A stretch of 64,000 nucleotides of DNA from an uncultured Rhodanobacteraceae bacterium (lineage in GTDB: Bacteria > Pseudomonadota > Gammaproteobacteria > Xanthomonadales > SZUA-5), in the NCBI GenBank assembly GCA_937928755.1, contig CALEZI010000117.1:1-64000 (forward strand). The letters are read 5' to 3'. Below, piece after piece: positions 44,711 through 53,245 of this stretch; position 1 is the first letter of the stretch; each line of letters opens with the position of its first letter. The notes beneath the pieces are model-generated. The model did not search any database and was not told the DNA's origin. It saw nothing but the letters and a program-made list of their open reading frames with translations. The position numbers and the translations under genes were made by a program.

Positions 44711-45885
44711 GGCGCCGGCGCCGCGGCCTTTGGCGCCTGCGCGTACACGATCAGGATCGCCAGATCCTCACGACCCACTTGGCGCAGGCTGTGACTGGAA
44801 CCATCGCGCGTCAGGATTGCCATCCCCGGTACCACCGCGTGCGCCTTGCCATCCAGCGTCAGCTCGCCGCGTCCGCTGAGCACGTAATAGACCTCATCCT
44901 TGCCATGCGCATGCAGACCAATCGACGCGCCCTGGTGCAACACGCGCCGGCGCACTGCGAATCCGAAGCCCGGCGCGTCCTTGAAGAACGGCGACGCCAC
45001 GGTGATGCCATCGCCTCCGTGGGGCGCGATCTGCACCTGCGCGATGCGCTCGGCGTGCTCGATCAAGGAGGGCAGCGGCTGGCCAGCGTGGCGCTGGCGC
45101 TGGTCGGCCGGCACGCCGCAATCCACGTCGCGCGTGGCAATCGATGCCGGCAACAACTTCTGCGCGATCAGATCGCCGACCACCAGACAGGCGACAGCGA
45201 TGGCGCCACGATGGTGAAAATGGGTGTCATCGGCGAGCCCGACGACCGGGTCATGCAAAAAGTAGGCTTTCGACGCTTCCGGGCCGAGCGCTTCGATCCA
45301 GTCCATGCTGCGCTGCGCCAGATCGATCAATGCCACCTTGTCCGCGGCGGCCACGTCGCGCACCGCCGCGGCGTATGCGCCGTGCGTGTCGACCGCACGG
45401 CCCTGTTCGTCAAAGGTTCCGCGCGCCACAGGCGTCAGCAGCACCGGCGTCGCTCCCGCAGCCCGTGCGGCACTGACGAATCGCCGCAGGCCAGCTGGAA
45501 AATCGACCGTGGCATCGGCGTAGCGCGCCGGATCCTCGGCCTTCTGATCGTTGTGGCCGAACTGAATCAGCAGCAGATCGCCGGCGCGCAGCTCCGCCAT
45601 GGTGGTGTCGAAATGGCCGAGCGTCCGATAGTCGCGCGTGCTGCGCCCGGACACGGCACGATTGAGAATTTCGACGTCGTCGGTGACGAAACTGCCCAGC
45701 GCCTGACCCCAACCGGTACGCGGATAGCGCGCCTGCGGATACTCACTCGCCGTGGAATCGCCGACGATGACGATGCGCGGCGCGCCGTGGGCGTTGGCGG
45801 CGAGCGACAGACTCGCCACGACCAAGACGAGCGACCGACCCGATCGAAGCAAGCGCTGCAGTCTACCCATCGTCAGCGTTGGCAT
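44707..45885 (-). CDS. SGNH esterase fused to a cupin domain
   Basis: The 392-residue protein has a Sec signal peptide (LVLVVASLSLAANAHG) and then a GDSL/SGNH hydrolase of the rhamnogalacturonan acetylesterase type: block I VGDSTASEY (Ser44), block III FGHNDQ, block V DDTHFHHRG. A second, cupin-type domain (about residues 275-375) has the double-stranded beta helix metal motif GASIGLHAHGKDEVYYVLSG. The fusion suggests a secreted deacetylase with a sugar- or metal-binding module. The ATG at 45885 is preferred; 45870 is possible. It is coupled to the downstream carboxylesterase. Confidence 0.83.
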   Translation of the reverse strand: MPTLTMGRLQRLLRSGRSLVLVVASLSLAANAHGAPRIVIVGDSTASEYPQARYPRTGWGQALGSFVTDDVEILNRAVSGRSTRDYRTLGHFDTTMAELRAGDLLLIQFGHNDQKAEDPARYADATVDFPAGLRRFVSAARAAGATPVLLTPVARGTFDEQGRAVDTHGAYAAAVRDVAAADKVALIDLAQRSMDWIEALGPEASKAYFLHDPVVGLADDTHFHHRGAIAVACLVVGDLIAQKLLPASIATRDVDCGVPADQRQRHAGQPLPSLIEHAERIAQVQIAPHGGDGITVASPFFKDAPGFGFAVRRRVLHQGASIGLHAHGKDEVYYVLSGRGELTLDGKAHAVVPGMAILTRDGSSHSLRQVGREDLAILIVYAQAPKAAAPAP

Positions 45886-45964
45886 TTCCCTGCACTCTCC
45901 GTCCGAGCCTTCGGCACATTGTAGCGACAACCTGTCTACCGGTGTCATTCAATGGTGCGGACCT

Positions 45965-46027
45965 GTGGGAGCGACCTTGCGTCGCGCGCTCTCACTTTCA
46001 GCGCTCGCGACACAAGGTCGCTCCCAC
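45965..46027. repeat. GTGGGAGCG-family hairpin, copy 3
   Basis: GTGGGAGCGACCTTGCGTCG pairs with CGACACAAGGTCGCTCCCAC. Its arms are almost identical to those at 27493-27555, so this is the same subfamily. Confidence 0.9.
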
Positions 46028-46161
46028 ATGGGCCATTGCGCGAACAAGCGCCGCAGCAGGGATGACCGGACCACTCAAGGATCTCCAACCGCGACACCCG
46101 AGCGCCGTTGGTCGTGTCACCATATCCGCCCGTCCCGATCGCCTGCCGAAGGAATCACCCG

Positions 46162-46815
46162 ATGAATCCGACTGCAATTTCGCGCCGCCAGATGCTGCAA
46201 GGGAGCCTGGGCACCATTGCCCTGGTCGCCACCAGCCCACTGTTGTCCGAGACCCGTGGGGCAACGCCGTCGCAGACCGAGGGTCCGTTCTTCCCGACCC
46301 GCGACCAGGCCGACAAGGACATCGACATGACGCTGATCGAGGGTCATGCCGAGCATGCCCTTGGCGAGGTGGTCGAGATCAGCGGCCAGGTGTTGGCCGA
46401 GGACGGCACGCCGATCGCCAATGCACTGGTGGACGTCTGGCAAGCCAACAGCCACGGCCGTTACGCGCATGAACGCGACACCAATACGGCGCCGCTGGAC
46501 CCGAACTTCCAGGGTTGGGCGCAGTTCACGACGGATGCGCAGGGCCGCTATCGGGTCAAGACGATCAAACCGGGTGCCTATCCGGTCGACAAGGGCTGGT
46601 CACGACCACCGCACATCCACTTCAAGGTGGCGCTGCGCGGCTATCACGAGCTGACCACGCAGATGTATTTCGCCGGCGACTCGCTGAACGACATAGACCG
46701 TTTGTTGCAGGCGTTGTCCGCCGATGAGCGCAGTCGCGTCGTCGTTGCCTTTTCAGCTGCAGCGGAGAAAAGCGCGCCGCACGGTCAGTTCGATCTGGTG
46801 CTGCGCAAAGTTTGA
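46162..46815 (+). CDS. Secreted intradiol ring-cleavage dioxygenase
   Basis: The 217-residue protein has a twin-arginine-like signal (SRRQMLQGSLGTIALVA) and a protocatechuate 3,4-dioxygenase beta-type fold. The four iron(III) ligands are visible: Tyr101 in SHGRYAHE, Tyr140 in KPGAYPV, and His151 and His153 in PPHIHFKV. QTEGPFFP is the family start. It would cleave a catechol between its hydroxyls. Most members are cytoplasmic; this one appears exported. No other aromatic-degradation genes are adjacent, so the substrate is unknown. SD-like GAAGGAA precedes the ATG at 46162. Confidence 0.9.
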   Translation: MNPTAISRRQMLQGSLGTIALVATSPLLSETRGATPSQTEGPFFPTRDQADKDIDMTLIEGHAEHALGEVVEISGQVLAEDGTPIANALVDVWQANSHGRYAHERDTNTAPLDPNFQGWAQFTTDAQGRYRVKTIKPGAYPVDKGWSRPPHIHFKVALRGYHELTTQMYFAGDSLNDIDRLLQALSADERSRVVVAFSAAAEKSAPHGQFDLVLRKV

Positions 46816-46823
46816 CGCCCGCT

Positions 46824-46875
46824 GTGGGAGCGGGTTTATCCCGCGAAAGCTGTCGCGGAGTAAATCCGCTCCCAC
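46824..46875. repeat. GTGGGAGCG-family hairpin, copy 4
   Basis: GTGGGAGCGGGTTTATCCCG pairs with the complementary arm ending GTAAATCCGCTCCCAC. It begins 8 bp after the stop codon of the dioxygenase gene. Confidence 0.88.
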
Positions 46876-46944
46876 TTGAAAATCAAGGCCTTACGGCATA
46901 TTCGAAAAGAGTCCGTGCCTTGTTCGCGCAACGAACATCTTGAG

Positions 46945-47024
46945 GTAGGTCACCTTGGCCGCGTGGCGGCCTACGTGATAACGCCGACTGTCACGTAGTC
47001 TGCTGCGCAGACAACGTGACCTAC
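46945..47024. repeat. GTAGGTCAC inverted repeat, left of the hydroxylase genes
   Basis: GTAGGTCACCTTGGCCGCG and the complementary arm ending CAACGTGACCTAC face each other, with an inner TACGTGA/TCACGTA pairing. The related, more perfect copy is at 49965-50044 on the far side of the molybdenum hydroxylase genes. Confidence 0.85.
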
Positions 47025-47052
47025 TTTCAACATCACCGGCTCGCAAAGATTC

Positions 47053-49377
47053 CTACGACCCCAGCGTCCACCTCTGCGCCGCAAACGGCATGCTGCGCAG
47101 ACGTTTGCCGGTTGCCGCGAACAGCGCATTGGCGAGCGCCGGCGCTGCGGTTGGAATGCCCATCTCGCCGGCACCTGAGGGAGCACGCTCGCTGTCGATG
47201 ATTTCGACTTCGACATCCGGTGCGGCGGCCAACTGCAGCAACGGATAGGTGTCGAAGTTGCCCTCGACGACGCGGCCCTTGTCGATGTGGATTTCGAGCG
47301 CTTGTGCGGTGCTGATGCCATCGATGGTGCCGCCCATCATCTGGGCATCGATGCCCAGGCGATTGATTGGCCGGCCGACGTCGACCACGCAGACGCAGCG
47401 CTCGATCCGGTAGGCACCGCCCTCGCCCGCCGAGACTTCCATGGCATGAGCGGCGTAACCGCCAAAAGTGAAGTGCGCGGCGATCCCCAGTCCGCGGCCT
47501 TTGGGCATTTCACGACCCCAACCGATGTTCTTCGCAGCGCGCCGCAGCACTTCACTCAAACGACCGGTCTCGAACATCGGGCCGCCGTGGCCGGAATACG
47601 GGATCTGCCGCGGCTTGCCGAGCAGTTCGAGCCGGAACGCCACTGGATCCTTTCCCGCAGCATGGGCGACTTCGTCGACGAAGCTCTGCACAGCAAACGC
47701 GTTGGCGGTGTGCGCGGGTGCGCGCCAGGAGCCGCGGGTCATGCCGGACTTCACGCCAAACCATTCCATGCGCAGGTTCGGCAGCAACGCGGCCGGAAAA
47801 TCGTCCGGATACAGTTCCGCCGCCCACATCTGGTCCTCGGGCATGTTCGGCCGCCGGTAATACTTGCTGGCGCTCGCCAGCCGATGCGCCCATCCGGTGA
47901 CCTGCTGATCCTGGTCGAGAGTCGCCAGCATATGGTGATGGCCAAACGGGCGGAAATAATCGTGGCGCAGATCGTCCTCGCGCGTCCACAACAGCCGGAT
48001 CGGGCGCTTGCTCAACTGCGACAGCAACACGGCCTCGGCGACGAAGTCGTTGCTCAGGCGTCGACCAAAACCGCCGCCGACGCGGGTCATCTGCACCTCG
48101 ATGTTGAAGCGGTCGACTCCGGTGATCTGGTTGGCCAAACGCGAGGCACCGGCCGGTTGCTGCATCGGGGCGATGATGCGCACGCGATCCGCCTCGACAT
48201 GCACGCAGGCATTTTGCGGCTCCAGCGGGCAGTGCGACACGAACGGCACGCGATAGACCGCTTCGACCACCCGTGCGGCGCGATTGCGCGCGGCATCGAA
48301 GTCACCATCCTCGCGACAGCGAAAGCCCTTGCCCTTCAGCAACTCGGTGCACTGGGCGTCGAGCGCGGCGCTCGATTCGTCGCGCCAGGGTCCGTCGCTC
48401 CAGACGATCTTGAGTGCTGCGCGACCCTTCAGTGCCGACCACGTGTCATCGGCCAGCACCGCCACGCCGGGCGCCAGATTGGCGATGATCGGCTCGCCGG
48501 ATTTCGGTCCGGGAAGGGCAAGAACCTCGCGCACGCCGGGGATTTTCAGCGCTGCGCTGGCGTCGAAGGACACCAGCTCGCCGTCGAAATTCGGACATCG
48601 CGCGACCACCGCGACCAGCGCATCGGGCATGCGCGCATCGATCCCGAACTGCGCCTTGCCAGTGACGATTTCGCGCAGCGCAACTTGCGGCTGGGCGCTG
48701 CCGATCAACCGGTAGTCCTTGGGCGCCTTGGTGGCCACATCTTCGGTCGGCCAGGCTGCCCGGGCGGCCGCGCCGATCAGTGCCGCATAGTTGACGCGTC
48801 GACCGTCGCTGTGAATCACCGCTCCGGATTCGGTACGCAGATTGTCGACGGCGGCGTTCCAGTGCGACGCGGCCGCGTGCAGCAACACCCAGCGCACGCG
48901 CGCGCCGACCTGACGCAGATCGGTCCATGCGTCCGGAATCGAGGTGCTGCCGCCGGCACCCTGCGGGCCGTATTTCCAGGTCACGCCGGGTTCGGCGTCG
49001 ATCCTGACGATGCCGAACGGCAACTGTTCGACCTTCACCTTCGACCAGTCGGCATCCATCTCCTCGGCGATGATCATCGGCAACGAGGTGTTGACGCCCT
49101 GCCCGATCTCCGGCGCGCGCGCACCGATATGCGTGGTGCCGTCCTGATCGATGCGGATGAACAGGCCGATTGCGTTCGTTTGTCGTGGGTCCAGACTTGT
49201 CTGGACGCTTGTCGCTTCCGCACGTAGCACTCGCGGCACCAGACTCGCCGAAATCAGCAGCGCGCCGGTCGCCGTCAGCGTGGCGCGGATGAAATCGCGG
49301 CGGGTCAGGCCGGCCTGCACCGCTGTACCCCCATCGAACAGCGCCGGGCCCCAGTCATCGCGATCGAGCCTGCTCAT
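47053..49377 (-). CDS. Molybdenum hydroxylase large subunit (isoquinoline 1-oxidoreductase beta-like)
   Basis: The 774-residue protein is the molybdopterin-binding subunit of the xanthine dehydrogenase superfamily, IorB type. It has a twin-arginine signal (TRRDFIRATLTATGALLIS), then LFIRIDQDGTTHIGARAPEI, GQGVNTSLPMIIAEEM, QPQVALREIVTGKAQFGID, TRVGGGFGRRL, GSWRAPAHT and PSGAGEMGIPTAAPALANAL. The large subunit of such enzymes binds the molybdenum cytosine dinucleotide cofactor and hydroxylates heterocycles or aldehydes in the periplasm. Between signal and mature domain, SVQTSLDP is encoded by an in-frame repeat arm at 49185-49210. It is coupled to the small subunit upstream (ATGA overlap, 49374-49377). 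The substrate is unknown. Confidence 0.92.
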   Translation of the reverse strand: MSRLDRDDWGPALFDGGTAVQAGLTRRDFIRATLTATGALLISASLVPRVLRAEATSVQTSLDPRQTNAIGLFIRIDQDGTTHIGARAPEIGQGVNTSLPMIIAEEMDADWSKVKVEQLPFGIVRIDAEPGVTWKYGPQGAGGSTSIPDAWTDLRQVGARVRWVLLHAAASHWNAAVDNLRTESGAVIHSDGRRVNYAALIGAAARAAWPTEDVATKAPKDYRLIGSAQPQVALREIVTGKAQFGIDARMPDALVAVVARCPNFDGELVSFDASAALKIPGVREVLALPGPKSGEPIIANLAPGVAVLADDTWSALKGRAALKIVWSDGPWRDESSAALDAQCTELLKGKGFRCREDGDFDAARNRAARVVEAVYRVPFVSHCPLEPQNACVHVEADRVRIIAPMQQPAGASRLANQITGVDRFNIEVQMTRVGGGFGRRLSNDFVAEAVLLSQLSKRPIRLLWTREDDLRHDYFRPFGHHHMLATLDQDQQVTGWAHRLASASKYYRRPNMPEDQMWAAELYPDDFPAALLPNLRMEWFGVKSGMTRGSWRAPAHTANAFAVQSFVDEVAHAAGKDPVAFRLELLGKPRQIPYSGHGGPMFETGRLSEVLRRAAKNIGWGREMPKGRGLGIAAHFTFGGYAAHAMEVSAGEGGAYRIERCVCVVDVGRPINRLGIDAQMMGGTIDGISTAQALEIHIDKGRVVEGNFDTYPLLQLAAAPDVEVEIIDSERAPSGAGEMGIPTAAPALANALFAATGKRLRSMPFAAQRWTLGS
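49185..49210. repeat. GTCCAGAC repeat arm inside the hydroxylase gene
   Basis: GTGGGTCCAGACTTGTCTGG, followed by ACGCTT, is identical to the left arm of the element at 16694. It lies inside the large-subunit coding sequence, just after the signal-peptide region, and keeps the frame. Confidence 0.9.
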
Positions 49378-49838
49378 GCGGACCCTCCCGACCGCGCCAT
49401 CAGGGCAGCGCGCTTGATCGCCCGACGGATGCGCGGATAGGTGCCGCAGCGACAAAGGTTGGTCAGAGTATCGATGTCGGCGTCGGTCGGTTCAGGCTGG
49501 CGTTTCAGCAGGTCCACCGCCGCCATGATCTGGCCGGCCTGGCAATAGCCGCACTGAGGCACGTCCTCGGCGATCCACGCCTGCTGCACGACATGCAGCG
49601 AGTCGCCGGCAAGGCCCTCGATGGTCAGGACGTTTCGACTCTCGGCGGCGCTGATCGGAAAGCTGCATGAGCGCACGGCAGCGCCATCCACATGCACCGT
49701 ACAGGCGCCGCACAGGCCGATTCCGCAACCGTACTTGCTGCCGGTCAGCCCGGCGTGATCACGCAGATACCACAGCAGCGGCATGCTGGCGTCGCCGTCG
49801 AAGGTCGCTTGCTTGCCGTTCAAGGTGAACCGGATCAT
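49374..49838 (-). CDS. Molybdenum hydroxylase [2Fe-2S] small subunit
   Basis: The 154-residue protein binds two [2Fe-2S] clusters. The plant-type cluster ligands are Cys38, Cys43, Cys46 and Cys58 (GCGIGLCGACTV...SC). The second is Cys96, Cys99, Cys129 and Cys131 (QCGYCQAG, LCRCG). It passes electrons from the molybdenum site to an external acceptor. It overlaps the large-subunit start by ATGA. It has no signal, so export likely follows the large subunit by the Tat route. Confidence 0.95.
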   Translation of the reverse strand: MIRFTLNGKQATFDGDASMPLLWYLRDHAGLTGSKYGCGIGLCGACTVHVDGAAVRSCSFPISAAESRNVLTIEGLAGDSLHVVQQAWIAEDVPQCGYCQAGQIMAAVDLLKRQPEPTDADIDTLTNLCRCGTYPRIRRAIKRAALMARSGGSA

Positions 49839-49964
49839 GGTCGGCCCTCGCGATGGCGAAGACCGATCGTAGCGCCGCCCGGTGGCGGGCGCACCGGTCG
49901 GAGGTCATGTGGGAGTCCCGGTCGCCCCTGTCGATGCGCTTATTCGCGCAAAGAACACACGGAA

Positions 49965-50044
49965 GTAGGTCACGTTGCCTGCGCAGCAGGCTACGTGACG
50001 CTGTCCATTGTCACGTAGCCCGCTGCGCAGGCAACGTGACCTAC
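49965..50044. repeat. GTAGGTCAC inverted repeat, right of the hydroxylase genes
   Basis: GTAGGTCACGTTGCCTGCGC pairs with GCGCAGGCAACGTGACCTAC over 20 bp without mismatch, and inner CTACGTGAC/GTCACGTAG also pair. Confidence 0.92.
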
Positions 50045-50105
50045 AAATAAATACTCTACAATCAAACGTTTAGAGGATGTTCTGTGAAAGGCGGAACAGC
50101 CAATA

Positions 50106-50211
50106 GTCCGCAAAGGACTCAAGGGACGCAAAGAAAGCACAATCGTGGATGCGTTCAGCCGGAGCGATTCCCGTTCAACACTTCCCTTTGCGTCCTGTGT
50201 GTCGTGCGGAC
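50106..50211. repeat. CTTTGCGTC-family hairpin, copy 4 (degenerate)
   Basis: GTCCGCAAAGGACTCAAGGG and the right arm CCCTTTGCGTCCTGTGTGTC, ending GTGCGGAC, pair imperfectly. Confidence 0.75.
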
Positions 50212-50315
50212 AAAAAGAAGGGGAACGATATCGCCACTGGTCGAGTTGGCGACGCGTTCCCCGGGTAGACACCCAGCGCGCGACTGGAACAATCCAGTCG
50301 CGCGCCGGGAAACGC

Positions 50316-53150
50316 TTACGGCGTGAAGTTCAAGCGTGCCACCTCACCAGCCACTGCAGCATCACGTCCGATCACCAGCGGCTTGTAGGCATTCACCAGC
50401 CAACGTGGCAACTGGCTGATGTACGCCGGGCTCAGCAGCGAACCACTCTGGCCACCCGGATAGATCTGCTGGGCGCTGATCGGGGTGCTCATGCTGCCGA
50501 CGAAACGTCGCACCGGGCCACCGGTGAACATGAAACCGTTGAGTGTGTTGGCACGGACGCTGACATCGGAGTCGTCGACCACCTCGTAGTTGCCCGGACG
50601 AGCGACGCCGGGCAGGTTGGGCCCCAGATTGGTGATCGGGAACGGATTGTTGCCCGGGATGTTGAAGGGCTCGCCGAGTGGGTGACGGAACACCTTGCGG
50701 TGCAGCTTGCCCCAGCGGTAAGCGTCCTGATTGGTCGACTGCCCGAACGCCGGCGCGAATTCGGCGCTGGCGAGCAGATTCAGGCCATCCTTGAGGCTCT
50801 TCAGCAGCAGGAAGTCGCGCGCGGCCTCCGGATTGGGTGCGCCTGCAACCACGAAGAAGTCGAGCCCCGATGCACCTTTGCCACGCGCGGTCGGGAAAGT
50901 ATCCAACAGGTTCTTGATCGCACGCAGGCTCTCTTCGTTGCTCGGAAGCTGCGACGACAACCCCACCCGCGCCAATGTCGCATCCAGCACGTTGCGAACG
51001 GTCTGGTTACGCCAGAAGGTGTACAACGTGGTCGCCACCGAGTTGGCTACCTCGGCCGCCGAGGGTTCGGGTAGATTGGCCGGGTTGTCGCCCGGATCGT
51101 AACCTTCGCGGATGCCGGTCGGCGTGGTGAGGTTCCAGTCGCGGATGCGTGTGACTGCCTCGACCACTGCCGGGTCGGCGCCCAGTGCCGCCAGTTGCGA
51201 CCACGCGCCGCTGGCACCGGCGTTGGCGAATGCACTGAGCAGTGCCGGACGCAACAACTCGGCGTCGAGCGGCTGGTTGTTGGCCTGCCACTGGCGCATG
51301 TCGGCGAGCGACACCTTGACGTCGGCATCCAGCTTGGCGCGGATCAAGCGGTCGACGCGGCCCATGCGGAAATCCGCATATCCCGCATTCAGGTAATACA
51401 GACCTCCACCCGCGCGGGTCTGGTTCAGCGCGTTGTTGTCGCTGGTGGTTCCCACCGGGTCGTTGTTGGCGTTGGCAATGTAACCACTGGCCGGATTGGT
51501 CGCATTCGGCATCTCGGCGATCGGCAACAACTGGAAGGGCGTGGCCTGATTTGCCTGCGAAGTGGTGCGCGGCAACCAGTCGTGCTTGAGTGCGCCCGTT
51601 CCATCGCGGACCAGGAACGGGGGAATGTTGCCGTCGGCACGGCCGAGCGTCTGCAGGTCGGTGCGCAACGGCAGCTCGCCGGGCGCCGTGTAGGCGATAT
51701 TGCCATCGACATCGGCATAGGCGAAGTTCTGGCTGGCGCCGTCGAAGAAGGTCAGTGCCTCGCGGAACTCGGCCAGGTTCTGCGCCCGCGCGATGCGCCG
51801 GTAGGCCTCCAGTTCTTGCGTCGGACCCCAGCCGGTATAGGCGAAGCTGATGCCGGTATCGCCGGTGATCGAGACCACCGGGCCGTTGTTGCGCCGCGGC
51901 ACGATGATGGTCACGCCACCGTTGGTGTAACCGATCGAACTCACCCGGGAGACGTTGTCGTTCACCTGATCGCCGAGCGAATTGGCGAAATAGCTCTGGA
52001 AAATCCAGACCACCGGCTCGGCCACGCCACTGTGGATGGTGTGCGTCGGCAGTCCATAGGTATTCAGGCGGAATTTCTCGGAGAAGGCATCCGTCATGTC
52101 CATCGGATTGACCGTCTGCCCCCAGCAATGGCGCGTGGTGCAACCAAGCAGGATGTTCGGCGTCCCAGGTACCGAGACCCCCACCACGTCCATCGGCTGC
52201 GCAAATTGCGGGTCGGTGGACACCACGTGGGCCTCGTTCCACAGCGCCGGCATGTCCATCGACAAGTGCGGGTCGTTGGCGAGAATCGCCTTGCCGTCGA
52301 CGGTCTTGCTGCCACTGATCAACCACCAGTTGCTGCCGCCGCGCTTGGCGTTGAGCTGCATCGTCGGCGCCAGCCACGGATTGTCCTTGACCGCCTCGAC
52401 ATGCTGACGTGCCGCTTCCAGCGTCTGCGGATCGATCATCGGGATATTGCTTGTGTCCATGCCCGACTTGTCGGCCTCGGTGACGCCGATGCCGGCGAGG
52501 AAGCCCGGAACAGTCACCCGACCGTCGACCGGCTTCACGCGACTCAAATCCTCGAAAAACAGCCGGTTGCCATCGAAGCCGGCGGCTGCACCCGCCTGCT
52601 GATAGGCGCCCAGACGCACGGTCAGGCCGGTGTCGTTGTCGAAACCGAGCTGCCAGGCGAGGAATTTGCCGATCGCAAAGGTATCGACCGGCGACCACGG
52701 CTCGGCGCGCGTCAGTTCCAGGGCCGAATACTCGACCGGCAGGGGATTGCTGCGCAGCCAGGCGTTGACGCCATTGGCATAGGCCTGGGTGATGCCGCGC
52801 AGTTTGGCGTTGGTTTCGACATAGGTCGCCCAGGCCGCACGGCGGATACCGAGCGTACGCAACTGCACGTCGTTGGCGAGCGCGGCAGGTCCAACCAATT
52901 CGGCATAGGTGCCACTGGCGACGCGGCGCAGGAAATCCATCTGGAAGAAGCGGTCGCGCGCGTGACTGTAGCCGAGCAGGTAGGCGGCATCCTCGTCACT
53001 CGCGGCGAGCACCGTCGGCACGCCCTCCGCGTCGTACGAGATCGATCCCGGCGCCTTCAGGCCGGGCGCGGAAATGGACTGGGCGGATGCCAGCGAAGCA
53101 CCTCCCAGAAGGGCGACAACGAGCGCGGCAACCAGCGGCTTTTTGATCAT
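50316..53150 (-). CDS. Penicillin acylase family amidase
   Basis: The 944-residue protein is a periplasmic Ntn hydrolase. It has a Sec signal peptide (MIKKPLVAALVVALLGGASL, cut near ASA-QS) and the A-chain motifs DAEGVPTVLAASDEDAAYLL, GYSHARDRFFQMDFLRRVA. The autocatalytic site is AKRGGSNWWLISGSKTVDGK, in which Ser273 becomes the B-chain nucleophile after self-cleavage. The asparagine and arginine pattern further on is typical. Members hydrolyse beta-lactam side chains or acyl-homoserine lactones; the substrate here cannot be read from sequence. GGAGG sits 7 bases before the ATG at 53150. Confidence 0.93.
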   Translation of the reverse strand: MIKKPLVAALVVALLGGASLASAQSISAPGLKAPGSISYDAEGVPTVLAASDEDAAYLLGYSHARDRFFQMDFLRRVASGTYAELVGPAALANDVQLRTLGIRRAAWATYVETNAKLRGITQAYANGVNAWLRSNPLPVEYSALELTRAEPWSPVDTFAIGKFLAWQLGFDNDTGLTVRLGAYQQAGAAAGFDGNRLFFEDLSRVKPVDGRVTVPGFLAGIGVTEADKSGMDTSNIPMIDPQTLEAARQHVEAVKDNPWLAPTMQLNAKRGGSNWWLISGSKTVDGKAILANDPHLSMDMPALWNEAHVVSTDPQFAQPMDVVGVSVPGTPNILLGCTTRHCWGQTVNPMDMTDAFSEKFRLNTYGLPTHTIHSGVAEPVVWIFQSYFANSLGDQVNDNVSRVSSIGYTNGGVTIIVPRRNNGPVVSITGDTGISFAYTGWGPTQELEAYRRIARAQNLAEFREALTFFDGASQNFAYADVDGNIAYTAPGELPLRTDLQTLGRADGNIPPFLVRDGTGALKHDWLPRTTSQANQATPFQLLPIAEMPNATNPASGYIANANNDPVGTTSDNNALNQTRAGGGLYYLNAGYADFRMGRVDRLIRAKLDADVKVSLADMRQWQANNQPLDAELLRPALLSAFANAGASGAWSQLAALGADPAVVEAVTRIRDWNLTTPTGIREGYDPGDNPANLPEPSAAEVANSVATTLYTFWRNQTVRNVLDATLARVGLSSQLPSNEESLRAIKNLLDTFPTARGKGASGLDFFVVAGAPNPEAARDFLLLKSLKDGLNLLASAEFAPAFGQSTNQDAYRWGKLHRKVFRHPLGEPFNIPGNNPFPITNLGPNLPGVARPGNYEVVDDSDVSVRANTLNGFMFTGGPVRRFVGSMSTPISAQQIYPGGQSGSLLSPAYISQLPRWLVNAYKPLVIGRDAAVAGEVARLNFTP

Positions 53151-53245
53151 CACGGCACCTCCTCAGAGAAAACACCCGGAGCATCCTACGAGCAGCGTCC
53201 GAGTGCACGTTGCGCTGCGTCAATACGGTTACTTGCCCGACTTGT

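Larger units (their letters stand above)
49839..50315. other. Repeat-filled gap
   Basis: These 477 bp contain the inverted repeats at 49965-50044 and 50106-50211 and a flank (about 49920-49950, TCGCCCCTGTCGATGCGCTT) shared with 29775-29795. No gene is visible. Confidence 0.6.
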
